The notes under the pieces: generated by a model
Told to the model about the DNA's origin: nothing
The model's database searches: none
The model's input: the letters and a program-made list of their open reading frames with translations, nothing else
Shown: positions 41,001 to 55,842 of the stretch, piece by piece
Layout: the number at the start of each line of letters is the position of its first letter
Position numbering within the stretch: the first letter of the stretch is position 1
Position numbers and translations under genes: made by a program
From: Anadara kagoshimensis
Lineage: Eukaryota > Mollusca > Bivalvia > Arcoida > Arcidae
Assembly (NCBI GenBank): GCA_021292105.1
Contig: CM037870.1
Coordinates: 43,232,576 to 43,296,575 of the forward strand
DNA: 64,000 nucleotides
Direction of reading: 5' to 3'

Positions 41001-44000
41001 AATATTAGATTTTCCTGTTTGCATTAAGTTTGCTTTTTAAGTTTTAAGTGTAGGGTAATAATAAATATTATCTATGTTGCTATCTTTTATGAACAATTTT
41101 TTTCAAGGTAAAATGGTGTAAATGTTTTTTTTGAATAAGTATTACAACTATATATGATAACTGTTTTATCAGAAACTTAAAAGTGAATGACGTCAACAAA
41201 CGAAGTTAAAACATGTTCTACAACCATACTTACTTTATGAAAACATAAAAGTTGTATTTCATTTTATTGCTTTCAATGATAGTGCACTTAAAATAATAAA
41301 ATTGTTTCAAAATTGTAATGAATTTGTGAAAAGAGCGTTTTGGTGTTTTTATGGACCGTATACGGCTCAGAAATGCGTTGTACAGGCATACAACATTGAA
41401 CTGTCCGTTTGACCTTTCTTTCGGAATATTCATTAAGGAGGGTTCTCTCAATATACATGGGCAGCGATAGAATTCGAAGTTACTAATTTACACATTTCCC
41501 ATAATTAGTGTTCACATCATATAGACGAAATATACACGCGTAATTCCTATTAATCACTTAAATTTACCTGTCTATGATAAATATTAAAATCAAAGGTCAA
41601 GCGGACAAGTCAATGTTGTTTGCCTATAGCCAACATTGTTTAGAATGCATGCATCTTTAGGCATCATAAACCAATTTTGGGTTTTTGGTGACCCAGTGGT
41701 CTAAAGCCCCGCACTTAGAGATCACTGTACCTCTCACCACTTCTGTTCGAAATACACTCCAAATTTTGTCAGCTTGCCGAAAGAAGTTGGTTTCATCCGG
41801 TTTATCCCGACTTTCTCAACCATACGAGGACAGACCAAAATCAACACAAGTGAAAAGGATCTTGACTGGGACATAAAACATAATTTCTTCACTACCGGTG
41901 ATTTTGTTACATTTTTAAAAAACTTCTTTCTGACGTCAAGTTTGGGAAGATTTAAAATCTGAGATTTAACAATCTGCATTGTGATATACTGGCAATAGCT
42001 AGTGTGTTCATTGCAAAAACACTATGTTGTGGTACTATTTGATATTTTGTTGGCAAAGACAACTAAATATGTAGATTTAATTTTTCAGTACACCATTGTT
42101 GTTTTCGGGATTTTTTGTGAACTAATTGGGAAATTTTAGTCATGTATCTCTAGCGGACACTACCTTTACTTGGTAGTAATTTTAAGCAAACAGAATCACT
42201 GATTCCATAAATCAATTTTATCTTGCTTTATATTATCATGATTATTATTTGCTATTATTAGATTGAGAAAGTTTACCAAACATATCAAAATGCGAAACTT
42301 TATCTCTCTAAGTAAGTGAATAAAATATTAACTATAAAAGCTGGAAAAAGTTTAAGATAATTTAATGGAGAGAATCTGTACTTAGGTCTAAAATGTGTAT
42401 ATTGCTGTTATCCACGCAATGCTGTTTATAAATACGTTTAATTTAATAATATAATTATGTTCTCTTTGTTTTTGTAATGCAATGAGAGAAATAAAGAAAA
42501 TTCAGTAAACTAAAATATAAATGCGATACATTGTTTTAAAGGACTGTCGAAGTACACTGTAATTCTAATGCTTTGTAATATATGAACTTTTTTTTAGACC
42601 TGGCCCCGGTTTCACAATCATTCCTTAGCTAAGATTTTCCTTAACTTAAATCTTGAAAAATTTCAAACCTTCATAATTTTTGTAATTTTCAAGATATTCA
42701 GGAATTTAAGGTGTTATTTTTAAGATGACATCAAGATTAAAACATTTGCATTTAGTTTTGACAAAAATATTCATCAATAGTTCCAAAAAGAGAATATCAA
42801 AATTGGCTCAATTTAAGTTAAGGAAAATCTTAGCTAAGGAATGATTGTGAAACCGGGGCCAGGGAGACGGTAAACATACACTGTGCTATTAGAACAGTGT
42901 TTTATTTTGATTTTAAAAGGTATAAAATAGGTCTGAACCTGTGTACCATTTCATAATTTGACCACGTACCAGTATCTATAATACTACCAACTACTATAAC
43001 TTGCTTTAAAAATCGCTTTTAAATTAATTTAAAACGCTTTGGAAAACTGACACACAACTAAGTTCATATATAAATAAAAATCGAAAACTCTTACCTTAAA
43101 CAGGTGAAAAATCAATATTTTTGGCCGTGTGATCTATCTCGCAGTCAGAACCCAGGATCGAAAGTAAACTTATTTAATTAATCCATTTACGATATTGTGT
43201 AAGCACTAATTGGGATATCATCATTACATGCACACGCGTCATCAAAAGTATCAAAAATCATTTAATTGGCCACCTCTAATCCAATTTTTCGGTTTCCAAG
43301 GAAATATTTATGTATCATAAGTTTCAGATAAAGATAATCAGTTATACGCGGTGCATCAACTATTTTCAATAAGAAGCGGGCTTAGAAAAGTTATGTCAGT
43401 TTTTCTCCTACTACTTTATAGACCGCCTATCAATTGGACATATCGTTTTTACGCACTTATCTTGACCCCATGTGGTATTTTCTAGACGTTTCATCCAGCT
43501 CTTTGATTTTGAACAGGTTTAAAAGCAAGCATCCTTGGGATAAAAATAGTTTAGTTTTTGAATCATAGATCAAACTGATTACGGAAATATATACAATGTA
43601 GTTGTTTTTATTATGAAATAGCCTTTTGCTTTTGAAGATTATTTTATTTAGTTTATATGTGTTTAATTATAGAGACTGAAATGGTTTTGCACTTAAGTGT
43701 TTATACGCAGTGGTCATTTAAGACTAAATGCATTTTTTCTGACAATATTTCACATTTTCTTTATCTGGCGCAAATCATTGTTTTTGACCGTTTAGCGGGA
43801 TGTAAGCGTTATGATTATTTTGGAAAGACTGATGTATGCAATGATGTTTTCCCAGTTACAAATGTAAACCTGCTTATAACGGTTTTCCAGTAAATGTGCT
43901 AATCAAAAACAAACATAACAATCCGAATCACAATCCAGAAGCAAAGTAAAAACTTTGGAACTGAGAAGTTAGGTTAGACATGTGAACTTCACCAGGGAAG

Positions 44001-47000
44001 TGAGGCAGGGTGCTCACAAAGAATTAAAATTTCAACGTTCTTTTCCTGACTAGGATGTTCCTTAATTTAAATCTGGCAAAATTGAAAACTTAATCACTCA
44101 ATTAATAGTTAAGATATTTAAGAATTCAAAGTGTCGTTTTGAATATTACTTCAAGCTCATAATCCTTGTATTTAGTTTGGACAAAAATGTTTATTCATAA
44201 TTCCAAACTAGCTAGGCAAAATTAACTAAATTTTACTTAAGGCAGTTCTAAGTTACAGGCATGATTGTAAAATTGGGACCAAGAACTGTAATTTTATGAA
44301 AGACATAGCTGGTTGTTTGGTTCTGGTTCATTTTACATTATTGAACATTTACAGTATTGGTGATGAGTTGGATGTTTCTGTGTTCAAGATTGCCCTGGAT
44401 ATATTTGACCTAGTTCCATGTTCCTTTCACACAATTTTGATTACACACGTGACGGTTGTAGCTAGTAAACTGGAGGTGCTTACCTTTCCGGAGCACCTGG
44501 CTTCATTTTCCTGGTGGAAGTTCACGTGTCTAACCTAACTTGTCAGTTCCAAAGTTTTTACATTGCTTCTGAGTTTTGATTCGGACATGGATTAGTATGT
44601 TTGTTTTTGAGTACATTGCTTTAAAACATATTTTACTAGCTTGAACACGTTATGATGTTTTACTTCAATATTACCATTTAGGAATATTCTACTAATTTAG
44701 TCATGATACATATCGCTGTCAGTGTGGTTCTCAAATTTCTCGAAATAAATATGGTTATTCACCTCTGAAAATGAATGGGAAAATCACAGCTGTGGCATAA
44801 CACTTTGTAAACAAGATTCCAACTTATTTTTATAATATTAATTGTCTGCAATGTACGTAAATATCCATAGACAAAGTAACCATACTTTATGAGACTGAAA
44901 TCGTTTTTCCCTGCGGGTGAAAGAATAACTAGATACCGATAATTTTCTACGTATTTATATTTTACTGATAAGTTTGATGTTTTTGTGTCCAGAATTGTCC
45001 TGGGTATATTTGACGTCCTATAGTTCCATGTTCCTTTCACTCAATTTTGATTACACACTTGGCGGGTGTAGCTAGTTAAACATGAGATGCTTACCCTTCC
45101 GGAGCATCTGGCCTCACTTTCTTGGTAAAAGTAACCTAAGCTGTCAGTTTTCACTTTGCTTCTGAATTGGGATTCGGATATGGGTTAGTGTTTGTTTGTA
45201 TTAAACACGTGGCGGGTGTAGCTAGCTAAACAGGGGGTGTTTACCCTTCCGGAGCACCCGATCTCACTTCAATGGTGGAAGTTCACGTGTCTAACTTGAC
45301 GTCCACTCTTAAGTAAACTCTGCATGTCCGTTATTAATCCTTTATGCTATTCAGGAATTTAGACAAGACAGAGTTACTAATGTACATATTACGATTATTG
45401 CATGAAAATTCAAAATCAAAGAATATTTGTATTTTCAGGATGAAATTTGAGAACAAAATCAAATTATAAAATGTCATAAGTATCGACTTTTTGAATTACG
45501 GTGACAGGTCATTATAGATCTTCCTGTTTTGGTATTTTGTATCAAGGATCCTAGCCTGAAAATACACCAAAATACACTATAAAATACATCATAATAACAA
45601 TATTAACAGTGTATTACATACAATTGATTTATATAATTCGCACATGACGCATTGTACGTAACGACATCATAAGGCGTAGGACTTCATTAGGAGTTGTTAG
45701 AGCGCATTTATCTTGACTTTCACCACATAAGCTACATAAGTTTTTAACGATAACCAAGAAAACTTGGAGTACATAGAGAAGTATCTCTGGTTTTCCCTCA
45801 TTAAAATAAGAATATTTGAGATATACAGTCAAGATTTTTGACTTAAATTAAAGCGGTAAGTTCTTGAAGCATTGAAGCAATCGGTTTATCGGGTGATAGC
45901 CAGACCAAACTGACTATCGACAAGTAAATTAACTTTCAAACCTTTTGCATATTAGGAGTTTTACGAATGGGATTTCAACCATAAGCACGGATATTTATCA
46001 TTTCATTGGTTAATAGTCCGACAGTGTTATCAGAATTGAGTAAAACATAACAATTATAAGACAATTGATATTTAAGAGCATTAATTTTCCAATCTCAGCC
46101 ATTGGACAGTTAAACCTCGAAAATTCTTTTTCGTAAGCTTATTTTGAAATTTTCACCTTGACTGTACTTTATGGATCATTAAATCTGTCAACGTATTTCG
46201 CGTGTATTTTTTTTCAAGGCTTATGGAATTTAGACATATCTGCGTTGTTGAATTTCCGCGTTTTTTAAATATGCACTATAACACAATAGGCATAATAATT
46301 ATAATAAGTACATATCGCAAAAATTAATCCGTTTACAGCAAAAGCTGCGGAGGCCGCGGTGGCCTAATGGATAAGATATCAGTCTTCAAATCCAGGAGTT
46401 CGAGTGCCGCTTAGACCACATGTGGGAAATGAATTTGCATTGCCTTTGGCCTTTACTGATTCACCTTATCAGTATAATGGACTGAGGAGTATATACGCTT
46501 GTCTGCGGCGTACTGACTCTGTGAGCTGGCACGTTAAAGTCGCTCCGAGTGCGCGCTAGTACAAAGAAGACCATACAACACACTCGCACTTCACATGCAT
46601 ACACAAAATTGTTCATAGATTAATCCATAGAGATTAATAAAATCGTTCTTGCTGCGAATAGCTGAAAAATTGCTGATGCGACGTTAAGCAACAGTCAACC
46701 AACCAACCAACCAACCAACAAAAAAAAAAAAAAGCTTGGACTCACTAACTTACCTTGAACTCTTCGTGTAAATGGAGGGAAAGTAAATGTCAACTTTACG
46801 TTTTTACTGACGTGTGCTGAAAGAGAAACCAGAGATAGGGAGGTATTGGACCTTGCAGCCTTAGTATAAATGCCACACTGTTGTGTTTAATAAGATTATA
46901 AAATAATGCATTCATAACTCATGTGCAATATCATAATACATAATTTTATTTGTATTTTATTAAAAAGCATACGACGCAAGTGAAATACCATAACTTGGCC

Positions 47001-50000
47001 TTATGGTTCTTCTTCTTTTTAATTTTACGTCATAGACGTAAGAATGTTTTAAGTCAGGTATGCGTTCAAAACAAGAATATACTTTTATTAAAGTCTAGAG
47101 GCATTCATTTATCAAAGATATGTAATGAAAGTAAAAGTTCATGTTATTGGCAAGTTGTGTTCTGGCACAAAACAGTTCATTATCGGGTGGACTTCATCCT
47201 TATATTAGAAGTTGGCCAATTCGCTTCCAATTTGAGAATCATTTAGTTAAAGAAACAATTGACAACATAAGAAACTTACCTTTTGTAGATGCAATATTAG
47301 GCGTTGTGGTCCTCTTTGCTGTTGGTGCCTGTTTTGTGGTTGTCTTTTTCGTTGTTGGTGTTTGTTGAGTGGTTGTCATATGCGTTCTTGGTGCCTGTTG
47401 AGTTGTTGTTCTTTGCGATGTTGATACTTTTGTGGTTGTGCTTTGTGCTGTTGGTGAATGTTTTGCGAATGTGTTTTGCGCTGTTGGAGCATGTTGTGCA
47501 ATTGTGCTATGCGTTGTTGGTACATTTTGTGCGGTTGTGTTTTTCGCTGTTGGTGCATGTTGTGCGATTGTGTTTTGCGCTGTTGGTAGATGTCGTGCAA
47601 TTGTGCTTTGCGCTGTTGGCGCATGTTGTGCTATTGTGCTTTGCGCTGTTGGTACATGTTGTAAAATTGTGCTTTGCGCTGTTGGTAAATGTTGTGCGAT
47701 TGTGCTTTGCGCAGTTGGTACATGTTGTAATATTGTGCTTTGCGCTGTTGGTACATGTTGTAAGATTGTGCTTTGCGCTGTTGGTACATGTTGTAAGATT
47801 GTGCTTTGCGCTGTTGGTACATGCTGTGCGGTTGTGCTTTGCGCAGTTGGTACATGTTGTGCGGTTATCCTATGTGTCGTCATTCTGTTATGCAGTGGGT
47901 TAACTGTTATCGGAATAGCTGAAACAGATATATAGATATCACAATATATAAGAAATACATGTACCTGAAATCGGTGACCTGTGTTTGAATGTGTAATGAT
48001 ATAAAAATATCGTCTCAGTGTACCATGAAACAAACCAGTAAAATAGACCGAACTAAAGATTTCGTTCACTTTTTATTTCTTTCTCGTTTTGGTATAGGTT
48101 GAAATTGGGAAGTTTTCTTTTTAAACCAGTATGTCGAGAAGACATTTATAAATTAAGAAATCCCATGTCCAGGCCTACGAAAATAGACATATATAGTAAT
48201 GTTATTACCAATGTTGCATTGACAATCAATGGAGTTTAACTTTTATGATGAGTAGGTTTTCCCTTTTGTCAATATTATTTTGAAAAAAAGATCACCATAA
48301 AATATAGCTATAGGATGTGAAATTCCCAGGTCGGAATACCGACAGGAAACGGCACTGACTTTCAACAGAAATTTTTGCTCTTTATATTTTCTGAAAACAT
48401 ACCAAATGATTTTCTTAGTTTCTGATAACGATATCCTAGAAATAACAATGAGAAATATGTTAAATCAGACTAAATTCAAGTCTTGTACTATACTAAATCA
48501 TGTGGGAAATTTATTGGATTATTCAGGAAATGACAATGAACGAAGTCATGAGAGATACATATTTGTAACAATAATATCGTTTGACATTGTAAGAGTGTTT
48601 CGAACTTTACACTTCGGTTCTGCTGTCGTCCCTTATAGATGTGTTTATAGTATTAATTAGGGATACATTGTCAGTAAGCACATGGTAATCTTCATGATAT
48701 TTTACTTAGACAGCCAGTCCACAAGTGTTATTTAGAAAAAAAACCTCCTAATATGTCGTCTTGTAATATAAAATATACCAGTGCCGGTAAAAGAACAGGA
48801 AATCAAATATGCTTTATTTATATGTATTATGCTGTTTTCTGAATAAGACGTAGTGATAAACAGAATGAAATTGAAAAAAAAACACTACTCAGTATACAAA
48901 ATTTTATCACATACCCATTTAATCTTACTATAGCAATACACTGTTTTTTCAAGCTATGTGATATGGAAGTCTGTATCACACGCGTGTGTGATACAACATT
49001 CTGTATCACCATAGTAGCCGGAACTCCTTTTAGGGGAATTCCCTTTTCCGACAACAATAATATGACGTCATTATGTGATACGTAATGACAAAAATAATAT
49101 GACGTCAATATGTAATACATACGTCATGTTAAGTCGGGAGAATTTACTCGAGTTGGGAGAATCGCGGACGATATTAAAATAATTTTGTAAAATCAATGTT
49201 TGTTTTTTAATTTTTCCCACTGTTTACGATGGTATAAGTAAAATGTTAACCAATGATGCGTAAACGAAGAGTTATCTGTTGTTTTTAATTACTTCTTTAG
49301 CAGTTTTTCCAGTCAGGTATCAGATTTTTCGAATCAGATCAAAAATCAATATGAAATACTGAGTTGATTGTGAATTCTTTGACAGATTAAGCCAAAGAAA
49401 GCTTTTCATTTAGTTTGGTAGGGCATGTGATAAATACAAAACCACACAAAAGTGGTTTTCTGACGTAGCTTGATCGCACTCGTTTATTGTGCGAACGCAT
49501 ACATTACACTCGTGCGCAGAGCGCACTCGTGTAATGTATCCGTCCGCACAATAAACTCGTGCGATCAGCTACGTCAGAAAACCACATATGTGTGGTTTTG
49601 CGTATGTATAACATGTTTAGAGAACACTTTTGTTAACAAGTGAGTTTGTTTTTTTAAAAGCACTGCAGACATTATTCACATTTTTTCATATATTTATTCT
49701 TAATCCTAAATTCCTCAAAAACTAAGGTATACTCCCTCATGCAGAGTATTTCCCTTAGATAAATTTGGTAAATTATATTTTGGTTCTTTGGATATTATAC
49801 AATCCCTTGAAAAATTAATTGGTTTAAGCGCTTCTGATGAGTAATTGCATTCCGAAACAGTCGTTTAGTGTTGTTAAATTGACACAGGTATATGTACATT
49901 CAAATCTGTATATAAAGGTCACCCAAGAGAAGCAGTAAAAGTGGCCTTTATGGGCATGTGACCTTTATATAAAGGTAAAAATAATATGAATAAAGAGCAA

Positions 50001-53000
50001 TTAGGATACAATTCTACTAGCCTTTATAAGCAGGTGACCCTTATATAGAGGTGACCTTTAAGGCGGGTTGGACTGTAATTGATATAATTAGTGAGTAAAT
50101 GTGACTGATTGAAACTACAAATGTGTTTATTCAAATGTAAATTATTGTAACAGCTTTAATCCATATTATAATATCATATCATGCTCTCTACTTCAGAATA
50201 GGACGGAAAGTTAAAATAAAGAAATTAGATACCATTTCATACCCTGGTTAAAAATGTCTTGCCAAAATGAGTTCTTAAGTTTTACGAATAACAATTTTTT
50301 CTTTTTTTTCGCTGATATAAATAATGAATAAAAGAGGCTGTTCGAAACTAGAGAACCCATTTCCATAGTGAAATATATAATACAGCACATTTAAGCTGAA
50401 ATATACTAAACTAACATATACATCTATCGTTTAAATCATACCATACTGTCGATTACTAATGAATATTAATCAAAACTCAAAGAGAAACATAGAGAAAAAA
50501 TATTATAGATCATGGATTATCAAGAAAAGGAATTTGTTATTCAATCAAGTCAATGGAGAGACTCGTGTATAACAATAACATCATTTGGCTTGCTAATGGG
50601 GAGGTTTGTCAAACCTTGCCATTGGCTTGCAAAGAACATTGGGCTCACGTCTCCCAATCCAAAAGAAAGGACCATAGGGGAATCAATATATCATCAACTT
50701 ACGTGTATTGTGTGCATTATTAGTTGAATGTTGGTGGTGATGATGGTCTATAATAATAATAATAATTATAATAATAAATAATAATAATAATAATAATAAT
50801 TATAAATAATAATAATAATTTCGATTAACAATGTTTAATCATGTCTTTTCTTGCACCTAATTATGAAGACATTTTTGAAGAATGTGGGTTTACAGAAAAA
50901 TGTCAATGAACCACATGTTGTACAACAATTCTGTTGTTTCGATGATTTGAAATGTAAAGGATATTTCAAACATACAGAAATGATATCTCTTTAATCAGAG
51001 TCAATCTGATGATGTTAAGATAGTTACATGCTTCGGTATTTCGTAGCCCCTCTACACAAGTGAATATCAAGGAACAGAGAAAAACATTAGATGACATCAG
51101 CTTGTCATCTTAAAAAACATTGTGAAAGTACATTATGTAGAAATGCCGAAAAATCAATGACTTGCACAGTAGGTTGTCCATAACATATTCTTTTAATTAA
51201 CATCATATTACCAGTCATAAGAAATTGAAACGATTTGACACATACAGTTTATTGACATATATGTAGAACAATTGGACAAAAGAACTGTTTATTTGATCAA
51301 GGATTTATAAAACTACAAATTAACATCGGATGTTCGGAACTAAATAGACTTTAAACATTTCAGCTAAAATAAACATCTTATACATGTCATATCGAAATCA
51401 TCATGCCAGAGCTTTTTATTCATAATACATTTTAATCAATATATCAACACATAAAATGAAAGAGTGCCATGGTGAAACAACATCATTATTTAGAAATATT
51501 ACAAACTTACGTATTAAATGTGCTTTAATAGTTGTTGAATGTGGGCGATGATGCGCTAAAATAAAAGTTTTTAAAAGTTTTTTGAAAGGCAGCAATAATG
51601 AGAGATTAATGTTCTTATCTTGTTTAACAATATCATGATATCTTGTGGGTTTTCTAGAATTATTAATGTCGATAAAACAAATCAGCACTGAAGTGATTTG
51701 ACGCGTGAGGAGTCATTCTATACTGGAGATTATTGGATTTTTGATTTTCTTCATAAGAAAGCAAAGGAAGTCAAAATAGTGTTCAGCAGCTTGACATAGT
51801 TTTATGACCGTTGTGTAAATAATGTACACATATACATGTAATTAAATGGCAATTTATTATTTTTCTATTGTTTCATTTTACCCCAATGTCAAAAGTTAAA
51901 TTCATATATATTCATTAGAGAGGTATTTACTAGGTTAAATGAATAGTTAATCGACAAGTCAAAGACAACCAATTAACAAGTCTGCGATACGTTGATCCGA
52001 TGATTGAAGTTTCAGAGACTGATTGTAATAATACGTTGTTTCAGTCATGTTAGAATTGGAATAAACAACACTTAGCCGTACGTATCCTCTCATAATGCAA
52101 GGAACATCGTGCACATGAGTCAAAATATTTCATTAAGTGAGTTCGCCACCGTAAATATTGCTTTTTACGTTACTTTTATTTGAAATTGTAAGATCCTAAT
52201 CAAGGAAAGAAACACGTGTATCGGACTTGTTTGCTGTGGTATTTTTAATTTTTATGATATATTTCAGGTATGCATTTTTTATTTACAGGGTTATTTTAAT
52301 ATAAACATATAAATATAAATCAAAACACAAGGAGAAGCATAGAGAAAACAATAAAATTATAAAACATTATAACATTACTTGTATTGTGTTGTCTAACTGT
52401 AGTTGGATTTGGCCAATGATTGGCTAAAATATACAAGATAATAGTATAAATATGATTTTGATGCAATCTTCGTTTATATCTTGTGATATATTTGTGGCCA
52501 AGAAAATTATTAAACGCTAACTAATAAAACAAAAAGTCAATTGCTTACACAAAAGCAAACACATTGTTATTTATGCTTAAAGGTGGTCAATTTTTTCCTA
52601 AACTGTACTTCAGAAGATAAAGATACTAATCTATATTATAACATCATGCCATGTTATCTACTTCAGATTTCAACGGAAAGTTTAAAGAAGAAATTGAATA
52701 TATTTCCATACCCTGGTTAAAAGATTTCTTGTCAAAATGAGTCCTTAAGTTTTACGAATAACAATTTTTGTTCAGTTTTTTTCGCTGATACAATAATGAA
52801 CAAAAGTGGCTGTTCGAAACTAGAGACAATATTTCCATTGTGTAACACGTAATGCAGCACATTAAGGCTAAGATATATATCTATCGATAAAATTATACCA
52901 TACTTAAGGTTACCAATGAATACCAATCAAAACACAAAGAGAAACATAGAAAAAATTATTGTAAACCCTAAATTATCCAAAAAAGGAATTTGTCAATGCA

Positions 53001-53180
53001 CTAAGTCAATAAATAGACTCATGTATAACAACAATAGCATATCATATTTGACTTGCTAAGAGGACGGTTTGTCAAGCCTTGCGTTAGGCTCACGTCTCCC
53101 GAACCATAGAGAAATAAATATATCACCAACTTACGTGTATTGTGTGCAGTATGAGTTGAATGTTGGTGGTGATGATGGTC

Positions 53181-53225
<45 letters not shown>

Positions 53226-55800
53226 TGTACTTAACAATCTTTAATTATGTTTTCCTGCATTTATTTACGAAGACAGTTTGAAGAACGTTGGTTTACAGAA
53301 AAATGTCAATGAACCACACCTTGTACAACAATTCTTTTGTTTGGAGATTTGACATGCAAAAAATATAGCAAACATACAAAGATAACTTGTGTTACACCTG
53401 GCTTACGCATGCTTCTCTTTAATAAGATTCAATCTGATAATTTTAAAATAGTTACATGCTTCTGTACTTCAGAAAACATCTACACAAGTACAAGTCAAGA
53501 AACAGAGAAAAACATCACATTACATCAGCTTGTCATCTTTAAATTATTGTGAATGTACATTATGTAGAGATGCCGAAAAATCAATGGCTTGCACAGTAGG
53601 TTGTCCACAACATATTCATTTAATTGACATCACAGTACTTTATCTTAAGAAATTGGAGAGAAGACATTTTGACGATTTGACACTTACAGTTTAATAACAT
53701 GTATATAGAACAATTGGACAAAAGAACTGTTTATTTGATCAAGGATTTTCAATATTTTCAATCTTGATTTATAAATCTACAAATTAACATCGGATGTTCA
53801 CAACTAAATACAGTCAACCTGTTTATAAATGCTACCCAAGGGAACCAATAAAAGTGGCCTCTATGGGCAGTTGGACTTTATATACAGGTTCAAATGATAT
53901 GAATAAAGAACAAGTTGAATACAATTCTTCTGGCCTTTATACGCAGGATGCCCTTATGTAGAGGTTGGACTAAACACTTTAAACACTTCAGCTAAAATAT
54001 ACGTCTAATACACGTCATATCGAACTTGTTATGGCATACCAAAGCTTCTTTTCCGTGAAACATTTAAATCGATACATCAACACACAAAGAGTACCATGGT
54101 CAAAACAATATCATTATTCAGAAATATTATAAACTTACGTATAAAATGTGCTTTAATAGTTGTTGAATGTGGGCGATGTTGCGCTAAAATAAATAGATTT
54201 TTATAAAACATCGATGAAAGAATTAGTATTCATATCTTGTTTAAAAAAATCATGAAATCCTGGGGTTTTCTAGAAATGTTTATAAAACAAATCACCACTG
54301 AAGTGATTTGACGCGTGAGGAGTCATTCTATACTGAAGATTATTGGATGCATTTTGATTTTCTTCATAAGAAAGCAAAGAAAGTCAAAATAATGTTCAGC
54401 AGCTTGACATAGTTTTATGACCGTTGTGTAAATCATGTACACATATACATGTAATTAAATGACAATTCATTATTTTTCTATTGTTTCATTTTACCCCAAT
54501 GTCAAAAGTTTAATTCATATATATTCATTAGAGAGGTATTTACTAGGTTAAATGAATAGTTAATCGATAAGTGAAAGACAACCAATTAACAAGTCTGCGA
54601 TACGTTGATCCCATGAAAAAAGTTTCAGAGACTGATTGTAATAATACATTGTTTCAGTCATGTTGAAATTGGAATAAACAACACTTAGCCGTACGTATCT
54701 TCTCATAATGCAAGGCACATCGTGCGCATGAGTCAAAATAACTCATTAAGTGAGTTCGCCACCGTAAATATTGCTTTTTACGTTACTTTTATTTGGAATT
54801 GTAAGATCCTAATCAAGGAAAGAAACACGTGTATCGGACTTGTTTGCTGTGGTATTTTTAATTTTTATGATATATTTCAGGTATGCATTTTTCATTTACA
54901 GGGTTATTTTAATATAAACATATAAATATAAATCAAAACACAAGGAGATGCATAGAGAAAACAATAAAATTATAAAAAATTATAACATTACTTGTATTGT
55001 GTTGTCTAACTGTAGTTGGATTTGGCCAATGATTGGCTAAAATATACAAGATAAAAGTATAAATATGATTTTGATGCAATCTTATATCTTGTGATATATT
55101 TGTGGCCAAGAAAATTATTAAACGCTAACTAATAAAACAAAAAGTCAATAGCTTACACAAAAGCGAACACATTGTTATCTATGCTTAAAGGTGGTCAAGT
55201 TTTTCCTAAACTGTACTTCAGAAGATAAAGATACTAATCTATATTATAACATCATGTCATGTTATCTACTTCAGATTTCAACGGAAAGTTTAAAGAAGGA
55301 AGTCAATATATTTCCATACCCTCGTTAAAAGATTTCTTGTCAAAATGAGTCCTTAAGTTTTACGAATAACAATTTTTGTTCAGTCTTTTCGCTGATAAAA
55401 TAATGAACACAAGTGGCTGTTCGAAACTAGAGACACTATTTCCATTGTGTAACAAGTAATGCAGCACATTAAGGCTAAGATATATATCTATCGATTAAAT
55501 TATACCATACTTAAGGTTACTAATGAATATCAATCAAAACATAATGAGAAACATAAAGAAAAATTATTGTAAACCTTAAATTATCCAAAAACGGATTTTG
55601 TCAATGCACTAAGTCAATAAATAGACTCATGTATAACAACAATATCATATCATTTGACTTGCAAAGAGGACGGTTTGTCAAGCCTTGCGTTAGGCTCACG
55701 TCCCCCAAACCAAAAGAAAAGGACCATAGAGAAATAAATATATCATCAACTTACGTGTATTGTGTGCAGTATGAGTTGAATGTTGGTGGTGATGATGGTC

Positions 55801-55842
<42 letters not shown>

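Larger units (their letters stand above)
31501..46753. other. 15-kb intron between the two Ig1 exons
   Basis: Apart from the SINE, MITE, W and satellite entries I see no exon that fits phase 1. Good-looking isolated donors at about 40740, 41232 and 43093 lack an open phase-1 exon upstream. Confidence 0.5.
47919..50702. other. Intron between the repeat exon and the micro-exon array
   Basis: Contains the hairpin element and a Y copy. A small inverted repeat GTATCACAC-GCGT-GTGTGATAC lies at 48973-48994. No phase-1 micro-exon found. Confidence 0.5.

Noticed and set aside
41225..41290. Donor ATAAA|GTAAGT on the minus strand
   Set aside because: No phase-1 open exon upstream; the needed frame has a stop.
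43060..43120. Strong-looking donor TTTAAG|GTAAGA on the minus strand
   Set aside because: The phase-1 frame before it contains a TAA; could be a noncoding first exon, but there is no evidence.
47304..47903. Plus-strand open frame of 199 codons rich in Val, Leu and Cys
   Set aside because: It is the mirror image of the 33-bp repeat exon on the minus strand, which has proper splice sites and phase.
47980..48050. Possible sixteenth micro-exon with HSNTGHRF
   Set aside because: No acceptor AG in a useful position and a weak donor (GTCACC).
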